NCBI GenBank assembly: GCA_944384155.1
Contig: CALWSG010000009.1
Location: 1-62,682, forward strand
Direction of reading: 5' to 3'
DNA: 62,682 bases
Source of the DNA: an uncultured Lachnospiraceae bacterium
GTDB lineage: Bacteria > Bacillota > Clostridia > Lachnospirales > Lachnospiraceae
A program made the position numbers and the translations under genes. The notes beneath the pieces were generated by a model. That model saw only the letters and a program-made list of their open reading frames with translations, had not been told where the DNA came from and did no database searches. This document shows, piece after piece, positions 28,133-36,221 of this stretch; the first letter of the stretch is position 1; each line of letters opens with the position of its first letter.

Positions 28133-28176
28133 TAAGAACGAGGTTGTTCCTAAAAGGAGTAACCTCGTTTTTTTTA
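28133..28176 (+). ncRNA. Candidate very short hairpin RNA
   Basis: Directly after the promoter, AACGAGGTT (28137-28145) pairs with AACCTCGTT (28161-28169), and an inner GTTCCT / AGGAGT pairing (two wobbles) closes on a 3-base AAA loop. Eight T follow. The product would be about 40-45 nt, essentially a terminator hairpin exposing AAAAGG near the tip. It lies between two minus-strand genes, so it is not the terminator of an upstream plus-strand gene. Confidence 0.5.
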
Positions 28177-28200
28177 CTTTCCCTCACATTATACATATAG

Positions 28201-28243
28201 AAAAACCCCTCGGTATGAAGCTCCATTCACACCGGGGGTTTTG
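28201..28243 (-). terminator. Terminator of the YesL-like gene
   Basis: On the minus strand CCCCCGGT pairs with ACCGAGGGG around a loop of about 16 bases and is followed by TTTTTC. Runs of A and T flank both sides, so it could work in both directions. Confidence 0.8.
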
Positions 28244-28314
28244 TCTCTTATACCATAATTTCTGCTTCATCTGATTTATAGCAAGTGTTTTTCCGGTTAT
28301 TCCAGAATGATGTA

Positions 28315-29022
28315 TTAGTTGTAATATCCTTCTTTTTTCATTTCTTCCCGAACTCTCTTTACCATTTCTATATATTCCTCTGAATATTTATTTAATACTC
28401 TTCGGTATATATAACTTTGCACAAGTCCGTTAAGACCAAAGCATATTAATGCCATATAAATCATAAACAAAAATTTTCCGCTGATTATCATATATACACT
28501 TATTCCCACTATGAGAACCGTGAAAACCACAGCCTCCAAACAATAAAATATATCTTTAACGGTAATTAAAAATGTATTTTTTACAAGCTCCTTAAATGTC
28601 ATATCGAATCTTGATATGACCGGGAATACAGTGTGAAGCATCATAAGGAAAAACAATGCTGCAAGACTTGAAAATATAAGCATAAACCAGCCATATACCC
28701 CTTCCTCCGTGCCATATTTCGCCCAATAAAAAATATCTACATACAGCACAAATATAACAGCCAGGGATGCGAGCCACACTACGGTTGCCTGCACAAAGCT
28801 TTCCTTAAAGTATCTGAAATAATCCTTAAGAAGAGAAAAATCCCTCTCATTTATTATTTTCATAAAAACACCATTCATTGCCACCATTGATGCTCCTGCC
28901 GTAAATACAGGTATACATGTTATTACAAATATAACATTTAACAAAAATACATACAGCAGCTTTCTTCCAAACTGAAAGAAGGAATTGTTTATGTCTAGTA
29001 TGCTTCTTACTCTATCTAACAT
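28315..29022 (-). CDS. YesL-family (DUF624) membrane protein
   Basis: 235 residues with five or six helices. The DUF624 pattern is clear: LLYVFLLNVIFVITCIPVFTAGASMVAMN at the first helices, followed by the FKESFVQATVVW loop. YesL homologues usually sit beside carbohydrate ABC importers or two-component systems. No such partner is here; nfnB lies just upstream. The start ATG 29022 has GGAG six bases upstream. Role unknown. Confidence 0.82.
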   Translation of the reverse strand: MLDRVRSILDINNSFFQFGRKLLYVFLLNVIFVITCIPVFTAGASMVAMNGVFMKIINERDFSLLKDYFRYFKESFVQATVVWLASLAVIFVLYVDIFYWAKYGTEEGVYGWFMLIFSSLAALFFLMMLHTVFPVISRFDMTFKELVKNTFLITVKDIFYCLEAVVFTVLIVGISVYMIISGKFLFMIYMALICFGLNGLVQSYIYRRVLNKYSEEYIEMVKRVREEMKKEGYYN

Positions 29023-29034
29023 TGTTTTCTCCAA

Positions 29035-30426
29035 CTATTTGCTGCTAAGATACTCATCTATTGACTTTGCCGCTGTCTTTCCTGCTCCCATGGCAAGAAT
29101 AACAGTAGCTGCACCTGTAACGGCATCACCGCCTGCGTACACACCTTCTCTTGATGTAAGTCCTGTATCCTCCTGTACAATAATGCCTCCCCATTTCTGT
29201 GTTTCCAGTCCCTTTGTTGTAGACTTTATTAACGGATTAGGTGATGTACCTATTGACATAATTACACAATCAACAGGAATCTCAAACTCTGAGCCTTCTT
29301 TTGCAACAGGTCTTCTTCTTCCTGATGCATCAGGCTCCCCAAGCTCCATTTCCTGACACTTAACAGCACCAACAAAGCCGTTTTCTCCCTCTAACACCTC
29401 TACAGGGTTAGTTAAAAGCTTAAAGATAATGCCTTCTTCCTTTGCATGCTCTACTTCCTCTTTTCTTGCAGGAAGCTCTTCCTCTGAACGACGGTATACT
29501 ATGTATACTTCCTCTGCTCCAAGTCTTTTTGCACATCTTGCAGCATCCATTGCAACATTTCCCCCGCCTACAACTGCCACCTTCTTTGCGTGCTGTATAG
29601 GAGTTGTATTGTCATCTTTATAAGCCTTCATAAGATTTACTCTTGTAAGGAACTCATTAGCCGAATATACTCCCTTAAGATTTTCTCCCGGAATATTCAT
29701 AAACCTTGGAAGTCCTGCTCCTGAGCCGATAAACACAGCCTCAAAGCCATATTCTTCCATAAGCTCATCTATTGATAATACCTTACCGATAACCATGTTT
29801 GTCTCAATTTTAACGCCAAGCTCCTTTAATCCGTCTATTTCCTTCTGTACTATTGCCTTTGGAAGACGAAACTCGGGAATACCGTATACAAGAACTCCTC
29901 CCGCAAGGTGAAGTGCCTCAAATACAGTTACCTCATAGCCTTTCTTTGCAAGGTCTCCGGCACATGTAAGCCCTGAAGGACCTGAACCTATAACGGCAAC
30001 CTTATGACCGTTTGATTCCGGCTTAACAGCCGCCTCTGTGCTGTGTGCATTGTGATAATCTGCAACAAATCTTTCAAGCCTTCCTATAGCCACAGGCTCT
30101 CCTTTTATACCTCTTACACACTTACCCTCACACTGGGATTCCTGTGGACACACACGTCCGCAAACTGCCGGAAGCGAGCTTGACCGGGATATAATCTGAT
30201 ACGCCTCCTCAAAGTTCCCCGCTGCTACCTCTTTTATAAAATCAGGTATCTGAATCTGTACAGGACAACCTGACACGCAATTCCTTGTCTTACAATTTAA
30301 GCATCTTGCAGCCTCGTCAAGTGCCTGCTCCTCCGTATATCCGAGTGCAACCTCCAGGAAGTTTTTGTTTCTTACATTTGGGTCCTGTGAAGGCATCTCA
30401 TTTTTAACCATTGACATATTAGGCAT
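29035..30426 (-). CDS. nfnB: NADPH-binding subunit of ferredoxin-NADP+ transhydrogenase (NfnB), GltD-like
   Basis: 463 residues. The N-terminal [4Fe-4S] cysteines are in CLNCKTRNCVSGCPVQIQIP and CPQESQCEGKCVRG. Two Rossmann dinucleotide sites follow (GSGPSGLTCAGDLAKKG for FAD, VVGGGNVAMDAARCAKRLG for NADPH), and the C-terminus has GDAVTGAATVILAMGAGK. The gene is also called gltA or gltD, but there is no glutamate synthase large subunit nearby. The partner gene directly upstream is NfnA-like, which identifies the electron-bifurcating NADH-dependent reduced ferredoxin:NADP+ oxidoreductase of clostridia. Confidence 0.88.
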   Translation of the reverse strand: MPNMSMVKNEMPSQDPNVRNKNFLEVALGYTEEQALDEAARCLNCKTRNCVSGCPVQIQIPDFIKEVAAGNFEEAYQIISRSSSLPAVCGRVCPQESQCEGKCVRGIKGEPVAIGRLERFVADYHNAHSTEAAVKPESNGHKVAVIGSGPSGLTCAGDLAKKGYEVTVFEALHLAGGVLVYGIPEFRLPKAIVQKEIDGLKELGVKIETNMVIGKVLSIDELMEEYGFEAVFIGSGAGLPRFMNIPGENLKGVYSANEFLTRVNLMKAYKDDNTTPIQHAKKVAVVGGGNVAMDAARCAKRLGAEEVYIVYRRSEEELPARKEEVEHAKEEGIIFKLLTNPVEVLEGENGFVGAVKCQEMELGEPDASGRRRPVAKEGSEFEIPVDCVIMSIGTSPNPLIKSTTKGLETQKWGGIIVQEDTGLTSREGVYAGGDAVTGAATVILAMGAGKTAAKSIDEYLSSK

Positions 30427-30428
30427 GA

Positions 30429-31280
30429 TTACTGTACCTCCTTCTTAAATAAGTTACAAGCTTCTTCATGTGCTTTTCTCTCAAACTCTTTGTATGTTGC
30501 CCCTCTCTCCATTGCCTCGTCAAAATCAACAAGGTGTCCGTCAAAGTCAGGTCCGTCAACACATGCAAATTTTGTTTCTCCGCCTACTGTAAGACGGCAT
30601 CCTCCGCACATTCCCGTTCCATCTATCATAATAGGATTCATGCTGACTGTTGTCTTAATATCATACTGCTTTGTAAGAGCACATACAAACTTCATCATAA
30701 TAAGAGGTCCTATTGCAATAACCTCATCATACTTCTCTCCGCTTTCTATAAGCTCTTTAAGAGCATCTGTAACAAGCCCTTTTGTTCCATGGCTTCCGTC
30801 ATCTGTCATCATAACAAGCTTATCGCTTACCTTGCCAAACTCCTCCTCAAGTATGACAAGATCTTTGTTTCTAAAGCCTACGATTGAATGAACCTGCGCA
30901 CCAAGATTATGCAGCTTCTTTGCTATAGGATATGCGATGGCACAGCCAACACCTCCGCCTACTACAGCCACCTTCTTAAGCCCCTCAACATGGGAAGGAA
31001 CTCCTAAAGGTCCCACAAAATCCTGAATATATTCGCCTTCCTTTAAGTGATTTAACTTCTCAGTAGTAGCACCTACTATTTGGAAAATAATGGTTACTAT
31101 TCCCTTTTCCCTGTCAAAATCTGCTATCGTAAGAGGTATCCTCTCTCCCTCCTCATCAACCCTGAGAATTATAAACTGTCCCGGCTCTGCTTTTTTTGCA
31201 ATAAGGGGAGCGTCAACATCCATAAGTGTAACTGTAGGATTAAGCTCTGTTTTTTTAATAATCTTATACATTCTACTCAC
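30429..31280 (-). CDS. nfnA: NfnA-like FAD/[2Fe-2S] subunit of ferredoxin-NADP+ transhydrogenase
   Basis: 283 residues of the ferredoxin-NADP reductase/PyrK fold. FAD domain with GEYIQDFVGPLG and PLTIADFD; NAD domain KKVAVVGGGVGCAIAYPIAK; C-terminal [2Fe-2S] cysteines in GTGMCGGCRLTVGG and KFACVDGPDFDGH. Stop and next start are two bases apart, so it is coupled to nfnB. The start is GTG 31280 (AAAGGA five bases upstream) or ATG 31271. PyrK or sulfide dehydrogenase SudB would look similar; the pairing with a GltD-like subunit favours Nfn. Confidence 0.87.
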   Translation of the reverse strand: MSRMYKIIKKTELNPTVTLMDVDAPLIAKKAEPGQFIILRVDEEGERIPLTIADFDREKGIVTIIFQIVGATTEKLNHLKEGEYIQDFVGPLGVPSHVEGLKKVAVVGGGVGCAIAYPIAKKLHNLGAQVHSIVGFRNKDLVILEEEFGKVSDKLVMMTDDGSHGTKGLVTDALKELIESGEKYDEVIAIGPLIMMKFVCALTKQYDIKTTVSMNPIMIDGTGMCGGCRLTVGGETKFACVDGPDFDGHLVDFDEAMERGATYKEFERKAHEEACNLFKKEVQ

Positions 31281-31330
31281 ATCTTTCCTTTCTTTTTGCT
31301 TTTGAACTTTTTTCTCAAAAGATTACTATA

Positions 31331-31359
31331 ATTCTACCAAATTTCCTATAAAAAGTAAA
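31331..31359 (-). promoter_or_regulatory. Promoter of nfnAB
   Basis: On the minus strand TTTACT (31359-31354), 17 bases, TAGAAT (31336-31331). Start near 31324, giving a leader of about 45 nt. Confidence 0.6.
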
Positions 31360-31535
31360 ATCTTTTTTATTAACCCTTAGGATATCAAAAGATATGCCGC
31401 AAAGGACTTAAATTCCCACGTTTACAATTTGTTCAAAATTTGTCCAAAAACCTTTTACATTAAAAACATTTTTTCTTCAATAATCATTTATATACTATAG
31501 ATGTCAGAAAAAAAGCTATAAATTTTTTCATAATC

Positions 31536-31556
31536 AAGTCAAACACAGTTTGACTT
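31536..31556. promoter_or_regulatory. Perfect palindrome AAGTCAAAC-N3-GTTTGACTT
   Basis: Nine-base arms with a three-base centre in the 31281-31636 gap, between the HAD-GNAT terminator and the nfnAB promoter. It has no T-run, so it looks more like a dimeric repressor site than a terminator. The nearest promoter is about 180 bases away, so a target gene cannot be assigned. The rest of the gap is AT-rich and empty. Confidence 0.35.
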
Positions 31557-31593
31557 TCCTCCCTTTTTATTATACAAAAACCAATAAAATAAC

Positions 31594-31636
31594 AGATAAA
31601 AAGCATTTATTCATAAAATAATAAGTGCTTTTTATC
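31594..31636 (-). terminator. Terminator of the HAD-GNAT gene
   Basis: On the minus strand AGATAAAAAGCACTT pairs with the AAATGCTTTTTATCT downstream around an AT-rich loop, directly after the stop codon. A TTATTTTATT tail follows. Confidence 0.75.
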
Positions 31637-32845
31637 TTATTTATCAAAAACAAATCCCAGTTTTCTTGCAAGTCCGATAGATTTTTTATTATCTCTGTGT
31701 ATTCTCACATACACTCTGTCTATTCTTAAAATATCCCTTGCATATCTTAATATAAAGCTGCATGCCTCATATCCGTAGCCCATGCCCTGATAATCTACAT
31801 CTATAACGTATCCAAGCTGATGAAAGCCCATACTGTTTTTCATATGGGACTCATTGTCCTTCATACTTTTATTAAGTATAAGCTCTCCCCTAATCTCATC
31901 AGAGCTCTGCTCTAATTCTTCATGATACTCTATACCTGCCCTGCCTATAACATTGCCATCCCTTGTTTCCACTATCCATATTCCGTATTCATAAAAGCCG
32001 TATATATTTTTTATATAATCCTCTATATACTTTATTTCTTCTTCCCGTGGATAAAGACCTTCCGTATATTTTGTTATTTCTTCATGGCCGTATATATTTA
32101 TGAGGCTGTCAATATCATTAACAGACATTTCTCTTATAACAAGCCTGTCCGTCTCCATAACTCTCCACGGAACATTAAAGCAGTGATTATGAACCATTCT
32201 TATAAATGCCTCATCTATATTTGTAAAATCTTCAAAAAGATAATCTGCTTCACTTAAGTCCTGATTTCCCGAGTTGGGATTTATAAATCCCAGACATGCC
32301 ATTCCTGCTGCCTTTGCCCCCGATACCCCATTGCGTGAGTCTTCTATAACAATACATTCCCTTGGATTCACATTAAGTCTTTCTGCTGCCTTTAAAAATA
32401 TATCCGGTGCCGGCTTTGGATTCTCCATTTCCATACCGCTTACTATAGCATCAAAATATTCCAATATTCCTATGGTTTTAAGGTTATTTATAATTGCTTT
32501 CATAGATGACGAAGATGCAACCGCAATAACATATCCCTTTCCCTTAAGGTCCTTAACAATATCTGACACTCCCTTTATTTCAGGGTAGCCCTTTTCACTT
32601 ATCATATTTTCAAGAATCATATCTGCCATACCGGAAAGCTCCTCCCATGTATAGCCGTAAAGCTTATATGTTTCTCTGAAGGATTCCCACATTTTTTTTA
32701 CAGTGGAGCCTATAAACTCCCTGTAGTATTCATAATCTAAATCTATGTCAAACCTATCCTTCAGCAGTTTGCAGTCAGCGGCAAAGTGGACGGGTTCACT
32801 GTCAACAATGACCCCGTCCATATCAAAAATTACTGCCTTTAGCAT
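31637..32845 (-). CDS. Fusion of a HAD phosphatase and a GNAT acetyltransferase
   Basis: 402 residues. The first 215 are a complete beta-phosphoglucomutase-like HAD hydrolase: nucleophile motif IFDMDGVIVDSEP, motif II VASSSS, motif III lysine in NPKPAPDIFLKAAE and motif IV IVIEDSRNGVSGA. From about residue 230 a GNAT N-acetyltransferase of the RimJ/RimL type follows: METDRLVIREMSVNDID, then the acetyl-CoA loop DYQGMGYGYEAC and NKKSIGLARKLGFVF. Each half is normally a separate protein. No frameshift or stop separates them. It overlaps the cyclophilin gene by seven bases. Substrates of both halves are unknown. Confidence 0.88.
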   Translation of the reverse strand: MLKAVIFDMDGVIVDSEPVHFAADCKLLKDRFDIDLDYEYYREFIGSTVKKMWESFRETYKLYGYTWEELSGMADMILENMISEKGYPEIKGVSDIVKDLKGKGYVIAVASSSSMKAIINNLKTIGILEYFDAIVSGMEMENPKPAPDIFLKAAERLNVNPRECIVIEDSRNGVSGAKAAGMACLGFINPNSGNQDLSEADYLFEDFTNIDEAFIRMVHNHCFNVPWRVMETDRLVIREMSVNDIDSLINIYGHEEITKYTEGLYPREEEIKYIEDYIKNIYGFYEYGIWIVETRDGNVIGRAGIEYHEELEQSSDEIRGELILNKSMKDNESHMKNSMGFHQLGYVIDVDYQGMGYGYEACSFILRYARDILRIDRVYVRIHRDNKKSIGLARKLGFVFDK

Positions 32846-33366
32846 TTTTCAGGCTCCTCGTATTCCACACCGAAGGTGTCCACTGTTACTCTTGCCATTT
32901 TCTGTACATCAAATGGTCTGTCGCTGTAGTCTGTATCTGTCTCGGCTATTTTATTTACAGTATCCATACCCTCTGTGACTTTTCCAAAAGCCGCATACTG
33001 TCCGTCAAGATGAGGTGCCGCCTTATGCATAATGAAGAACTGAGAGCCTGCTGAGTCAGGATCCATTGACCTTGCCATGGAAAGCACTCCCTCCGTATGT
33101 TTTAAAGGGTTATCAAAACCGTTTATTGAAAACTCACCTTTTATATCATATCCGGGACCTCCCATGCCTGTTCCCTCCGGACAGCCTCCCTGTATCATAA
33201 AGCCTTTTATAACTCTGTGAAAAATAAGACCGTCATAGTATCCTTTGTTTATGAGGCTTATAAAATTTTTTACTGTATTGGGAGCTATCTCCGGATAAAG
33301 CTCTGCCTTTATAATATCTCCGTTTTCCATTTCTATTGTAACAATAGGGTTTTTTAATTCTGACAT
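32839..33366 (-). CDS. Cyclophilin-type peptidyl-prolyl cis-trans isomerase
   Basis: 175 residues, single cyclophilin domain, no signal peptide, so cytoplasmic. Motifs FHRVIKGFMIQGG (catalytic Arg), GSQFFIMHKAAPHLDGQYAAFGKV and the closing VTVDTFG. The start ATG 33366 has AAAGGAG seven bases upstream. Its stop overlaps the start of the HAD-GNAT gene. Confidence 0.95.
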   Translation of the reverse strand: MSELKNPIVTIEMENGDIIKAELYPEIAPNTVKNFISLINKGYYDGLIFHRVIKGFMIQGGCPEGTGMGGPGYDIKGEFSINGFDNPLKHTEGVLSMARSMDPDSAGSQFFIMHKAAPHLDGQYAAFGKVTEGMDTVNKIAETDTDYSDRPFDVQKMARVTVDTFGVEYEEPEKC

Positions 33367-33403
33367 TTTAATTCTCCTTTTATTATTATTTTAATTTTAA
33401 CTC

Positions 33404-34183
33404 CTAAAAGCTTTTTCCTCCGCCTCCATGGCTGTGTCCGCTGCTGCTTGTTCTTACAGATGAGCTGCCTGAGTGATTGTTATCATTCTCTATCTTCCGC
33501 CTTGTGGTAGTTGTGTGGGTAAAATGATCTATCCTTGCACCAAGCTTTATTCTTCCCCCCTCAAGATATGTTGTACTTCCCACAGTAACCTTTGTCTTTG
33601 ACGACATACTCATTATAAATACTGCTGCTCCTGCAACTGCCAGTGCAATCAAAAGACTTATAATAGGATTTCTTAAATATGTAAATGCATTATCATCAAT
33701 ATCATCTATTCCTTCAATAAATTCTTCAACTGCCTGCATGTAGCTTTCATTTGTAAGAAACGGTGCAATCTCGTCAAGAATATCCTCCACATCGGAATCA
33801 CTTACTCTCGATATGGCATCTCCTGCCGTAGATATAAATACCTCCCTGTGCTCCATGTCTATCAGCAGCAGCACACCGTCACCATATTTTTTGTCATATC
33901 CAAAGCCGTTATCATCATAAAAATCGTCAGCATAAAGGCTTGTTGATTTTCCTTGTGTGTCATTTGTGGTTACAACCACAAGATCAAGCTTTGTCTCCTT
34001 TGATGTCTCCACAAGCTTTTCAGTAATTTCTCTTTCCTCACTGTCACTTAGCAGCTCTGCATAATCATATACCTTCTGACCGTTTTCATCATAATTAATA
34101 CTATCTCCATAAACATTAGGAGCTGCTGATAAAATTATTAGTGAAAGCATCGGCACTAACAAATATTTTCCTTTTTTAATCAT
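33404..34183 (-). CDS. TPM-domain membrane protein, YgcG-like
   Basis: 259 residues: signal peptide, an extracytoplasmic TPM domain (VYDYAELLSDSEEREITEKL ... GVLLLIDMEHREVFISTAG), one helix (PIISLLIALAVAGAAVFIM) and a low-complexity C-terminal tail ending SSGHSHGGGGKSF. The Gly/Ser-rich tail is typical of YgcG proteins. Function is unclear in bacteria; plant TPM proteins take part in photosystem repair. It overlaps the zinc-ribbon gene upstream by four bases, so the two are co-translated. Confidence 0.85.
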   Translation of the reverse strand: MIKKGKYLLVPMLSLIILSAAPNVYGDSINYDENGQKVYDYAELLSDSEEREITEKLVETSKETKLDLVVVTTNDTQGKSTSLYADDFYDDNGFGYDKKYGDGVLLLIDMEHREVFISTAGDAISRVSDSDVEDILDEIAPFLTNESYMQAVEEFIEGIDDIDDNAFTYLRNPIISLLIALAVAGAAVFIMSMSSKTKVTVGSTTYLEGGRIKLGARIDHFTHTTTTRRKIENDNNHSGSSSVRTSSSGHSHGGGGKSF

Positions 34184-35229
34184 CCCAAAAAACCTCCCAG
34201 TATCATTAGTATGGCAAAGGTTCCTGCAAATATACCGCCAAACCAGCCCAACATTTTCTCCTTTGATTTCGGAAGTGTCCCCACCTGCTTTCCTGTCTGA
34301 CCGTTTATTGCAAGTATGTGATTTTCATTTTTATATCTGTATGTAATCATCCACACCGGAAGAAGTGTATATACTGCTCTTTTCCTCTTAAGCCTTGTAT
34401 TGCTTCCCACAATATTCACTGTAGAATACCCTGTTATGGAATTTCTTACTTCCCTGAAAATATAGCTTCTTACTCTCTGCTCTACTCTCGGTGCCATCTG
34501 ATTGCTGTCATATGAGTATTTTTCAGAGAGAAAGCCTGAGAGATAAGGCATCTTAAAATCCTGTAAATTACTGTAGTTATATGGTTCCAATAAATCCATC
34601 GTCTCATCAGGCATTTTTTCCGATGCATCCGCAGGCACAAGTGTAAAATCTGCCTCCCCGTCTCTCACCACCTTGAAATGATCTGTATGTGTAATCTCGT
34701 AATCTCCCTGCCTTTGGTGTCTTACCTTTGTGGCATGGGCATCTATATGACAGCCGGCACCGTAATCATACAGCCAAAACGGAACGTATATTCCTGTCAT
34801 ATTATCCGCAAATGCAGACTTTTTAAACATTGACGGGGTTAAAATCCCCTTTCTGCACCACTGCCTGAACAAATCCTTTGCTTTATCCTTAGTTATTGAA
34901 AAAGGAATTATTTTTGCAGGCATTGTTTCACCTGTAAATCTTCCCTTTATAACGGCGGAACTTCCGCAAAAGCTACAGACTGTAGCCGTAGTTTTATCGT
35001 CTGTTATAAGCTCTGCACCACAGCTTTGACATTTATAGCCGTTTACATCTGTTTTATTATTATCATCCTGTACCGTTTCATCCTCCACTTGAGAATCATA
35101 TTTTTCTCCGGACTGCTCCATTTCCTTTACTGACATATGAGTGCCGCAGTACTCACATACAAGCTCGCCCTTACTGCCGTCAAACTCTATGGGTGCTCCG
35201 CAGCCCTTACACTTATAAGTTTCAATCAC
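34180..35229 (-). CDS. Membrane-anchored double zinc-ribbon protein
   Basis: About 349 residues. Two CxxC-x(n)-CxxC ribbons at the N-terminus (YKCKGCGAPIEF...CEYCGTH and YKCQSCGAELI...CSFCGSS), a beta-rich central region (GIYVPFWLYDYGAGCHIDA, a conserved block of this group) and one C-terminal helix (GIFAGTFAILMILGGFLG). Annotators sometimes call such proteins PriA- or TFIIB-like because of the ribbons, but no helicase motif is present. The usual neighbour is the TPM protein, as here. The start is likely GTG 35229: GGAG lies nine bases upstream, while the ATG at 35238 abuts the ribosome binding site. Confidence 0.72.
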   Translation of the reverse strand: MIETYKCKGCGAPIEFDGSKGELVCEYCGTHMSVKEMEQSGEKYDSQVEDETVQDDNNKTDVNGYKCQSCGAELITDDKTTATVCSFCGSSAVIKGRFTGETMPAKIIPFSITKDKAKDLFRQWCRKGILTPSMFKKSAFADNMTGIYVPFWLYDYGAGCHIDAHATKVRHQRQGDYEITHTDHFKVVRDGEADFTLVPADASEKMPDETMDLLEPYNYSNLQDFKMPYLSGFLSEKYSYDSNQMAPRVEQRVRSYIFREVRNSITGYSTVNIVGSNTRLKRKRAVYTLLPVWMITYRYKNENHILAINGQTGKQVGTLPKSKEKMLGWFGGIFAGTFAILMILGGFLG

Positions 35230-35255
35230 TTGCACCATCTCCTTTCCACAATTTT

Positions 35256-36212
35256 CTATGTTCCTATATCAAAAAGGTTATAAAATTCTTTGTATCTTTT
35301 GCTTTCCCCTGTCTTTTTTATATATTTATCCCTGAAATTTCTTATCATTTCATATGTAAGGCTTCTGTCTGCTATGTCGGGAGGTATCTCATCTGCACAA
35401 AACCACCTTGCCTCCAATAACTCCTCCCTCTGTACTTTTATATCCGGCCTTCCTTCAACCTCAGCCACAAAGCCTATCATATGTGCATCTGTCATTGCCC
35501 AAGGCTGATTTTTATAATATGTGATATTTTTAAGCATTAAGCCTGTTTCCTCATATGCCTCACGCCTTACAGTATCCTCAAAGGTTTCTCCTATCTCAAC
35601 ATACCCTGCCACCTGTGCATATTTCTTAAATGCACTGTTTCTGTTCCTTACAAGCAAAAGCCTATCCTCATGTATAACAGATATTGTAACCGCAGGACAT
35701 ATTTTGGGGAAAACCATATTTTGGCACTTTGTGCATACCATAGCTCTTTCCCTGTCAGATGGAACCATTTTTCCTCCGCATCTTCCGCAATATCTGTTTC
35801 CCTCATGCCATCTTGCTATCTGTGCCGCCGTTGCTGCGCCAAATGACATATAAACAGGTTTATAATGCCTTAATATTTCATTTCCCACATATTCAAGGCT
35901 GCCGTCTGCCTTAAAAATTTCATCTGTATCTACTATATAATACCCCTGACTGTCTATTGCAATGGTTCTGTAAATACCCATATGGGGATACCTGCTTCTT
36001 ACACTTCCTTTCCACACCTCTGATGTGATATTTCCATTTTCGTCAAACAATTCATTTATATATGTATCTGCAAAGGTGGTAAATTCATAGCCTTCCTTAG
36101 TCCTTTTCATAAGAAAGTCCCTTCCCCTTGCATATATTAATATATCATCATGCTTTGGGTATTTCTTTTCAAAATCACATCTGTATTGCTTTGAGCCTAT
36201 ATCCTGTATCAT
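35256..36212 (-). CDS. nudC: NAD+ diphosphatase / NADH pyrophosphatase
   Basis: 318 residues with the NudC order: N-terminal region, zinc ribbon (CGRCGGKM...CTKCQN), and a Nudix domain with box GYVEIGETFEDTVRREAYEETGL. The NudC-specific motif after the box is NQPWAMTDAHMIGF (family SQPWPFPxS). It hydrolyses NAD(H) to NMN(H) and AMP, and related enzymes remove NAD caps from RNA. ATG 36212 has GAGG seven bases upstream. It starts ten bases after trkH. Confidence 0.88.
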   Translation of the reverse strand: MIQDIGSKQYRCDFEKKYPKHDDILIYARGRDFLMKRTKEGYEFTTFADTYINELFDENGNITSEVWKGSVRSRYPHMGIYRTIAIDSQGYYIVDTDEIFKADGSLEYVGNEILRHYKPVYMSFGAATAAQIARWHEGNRYCGRCGGKMVPSDRERAMVCTKCQNMVFPKICPAVTISVIHEDRLLLVRNRNSAFKKYAQVAGYVEIGETFEDTVRREAYEETGLMLKNITYYKNQPWAMTDAHMIGFVAEVEGRPDIKVQREELLEARWFCADEIPPDIADRSLTYEMIRNFRDKYIKKTGESKRYKEFYNLFDIGT

Positions 36213-36221
36213 ATTTCAACC

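Noticed and set aside
29035..30426. Glutamate synthase small subunit (GltD).
   Set aside because: No large subunit is nearby and the adjacent gene is a PyrK-like FAD/[2Fe-2S] protein, which fits NfnAB.
30468..30891. Two overlapping plus-strand open frames of more than 130 codons opposite nfnA.
   Set aside because: They mirror the coding strand, have no ribosome binding sites and no recognisable protein features.
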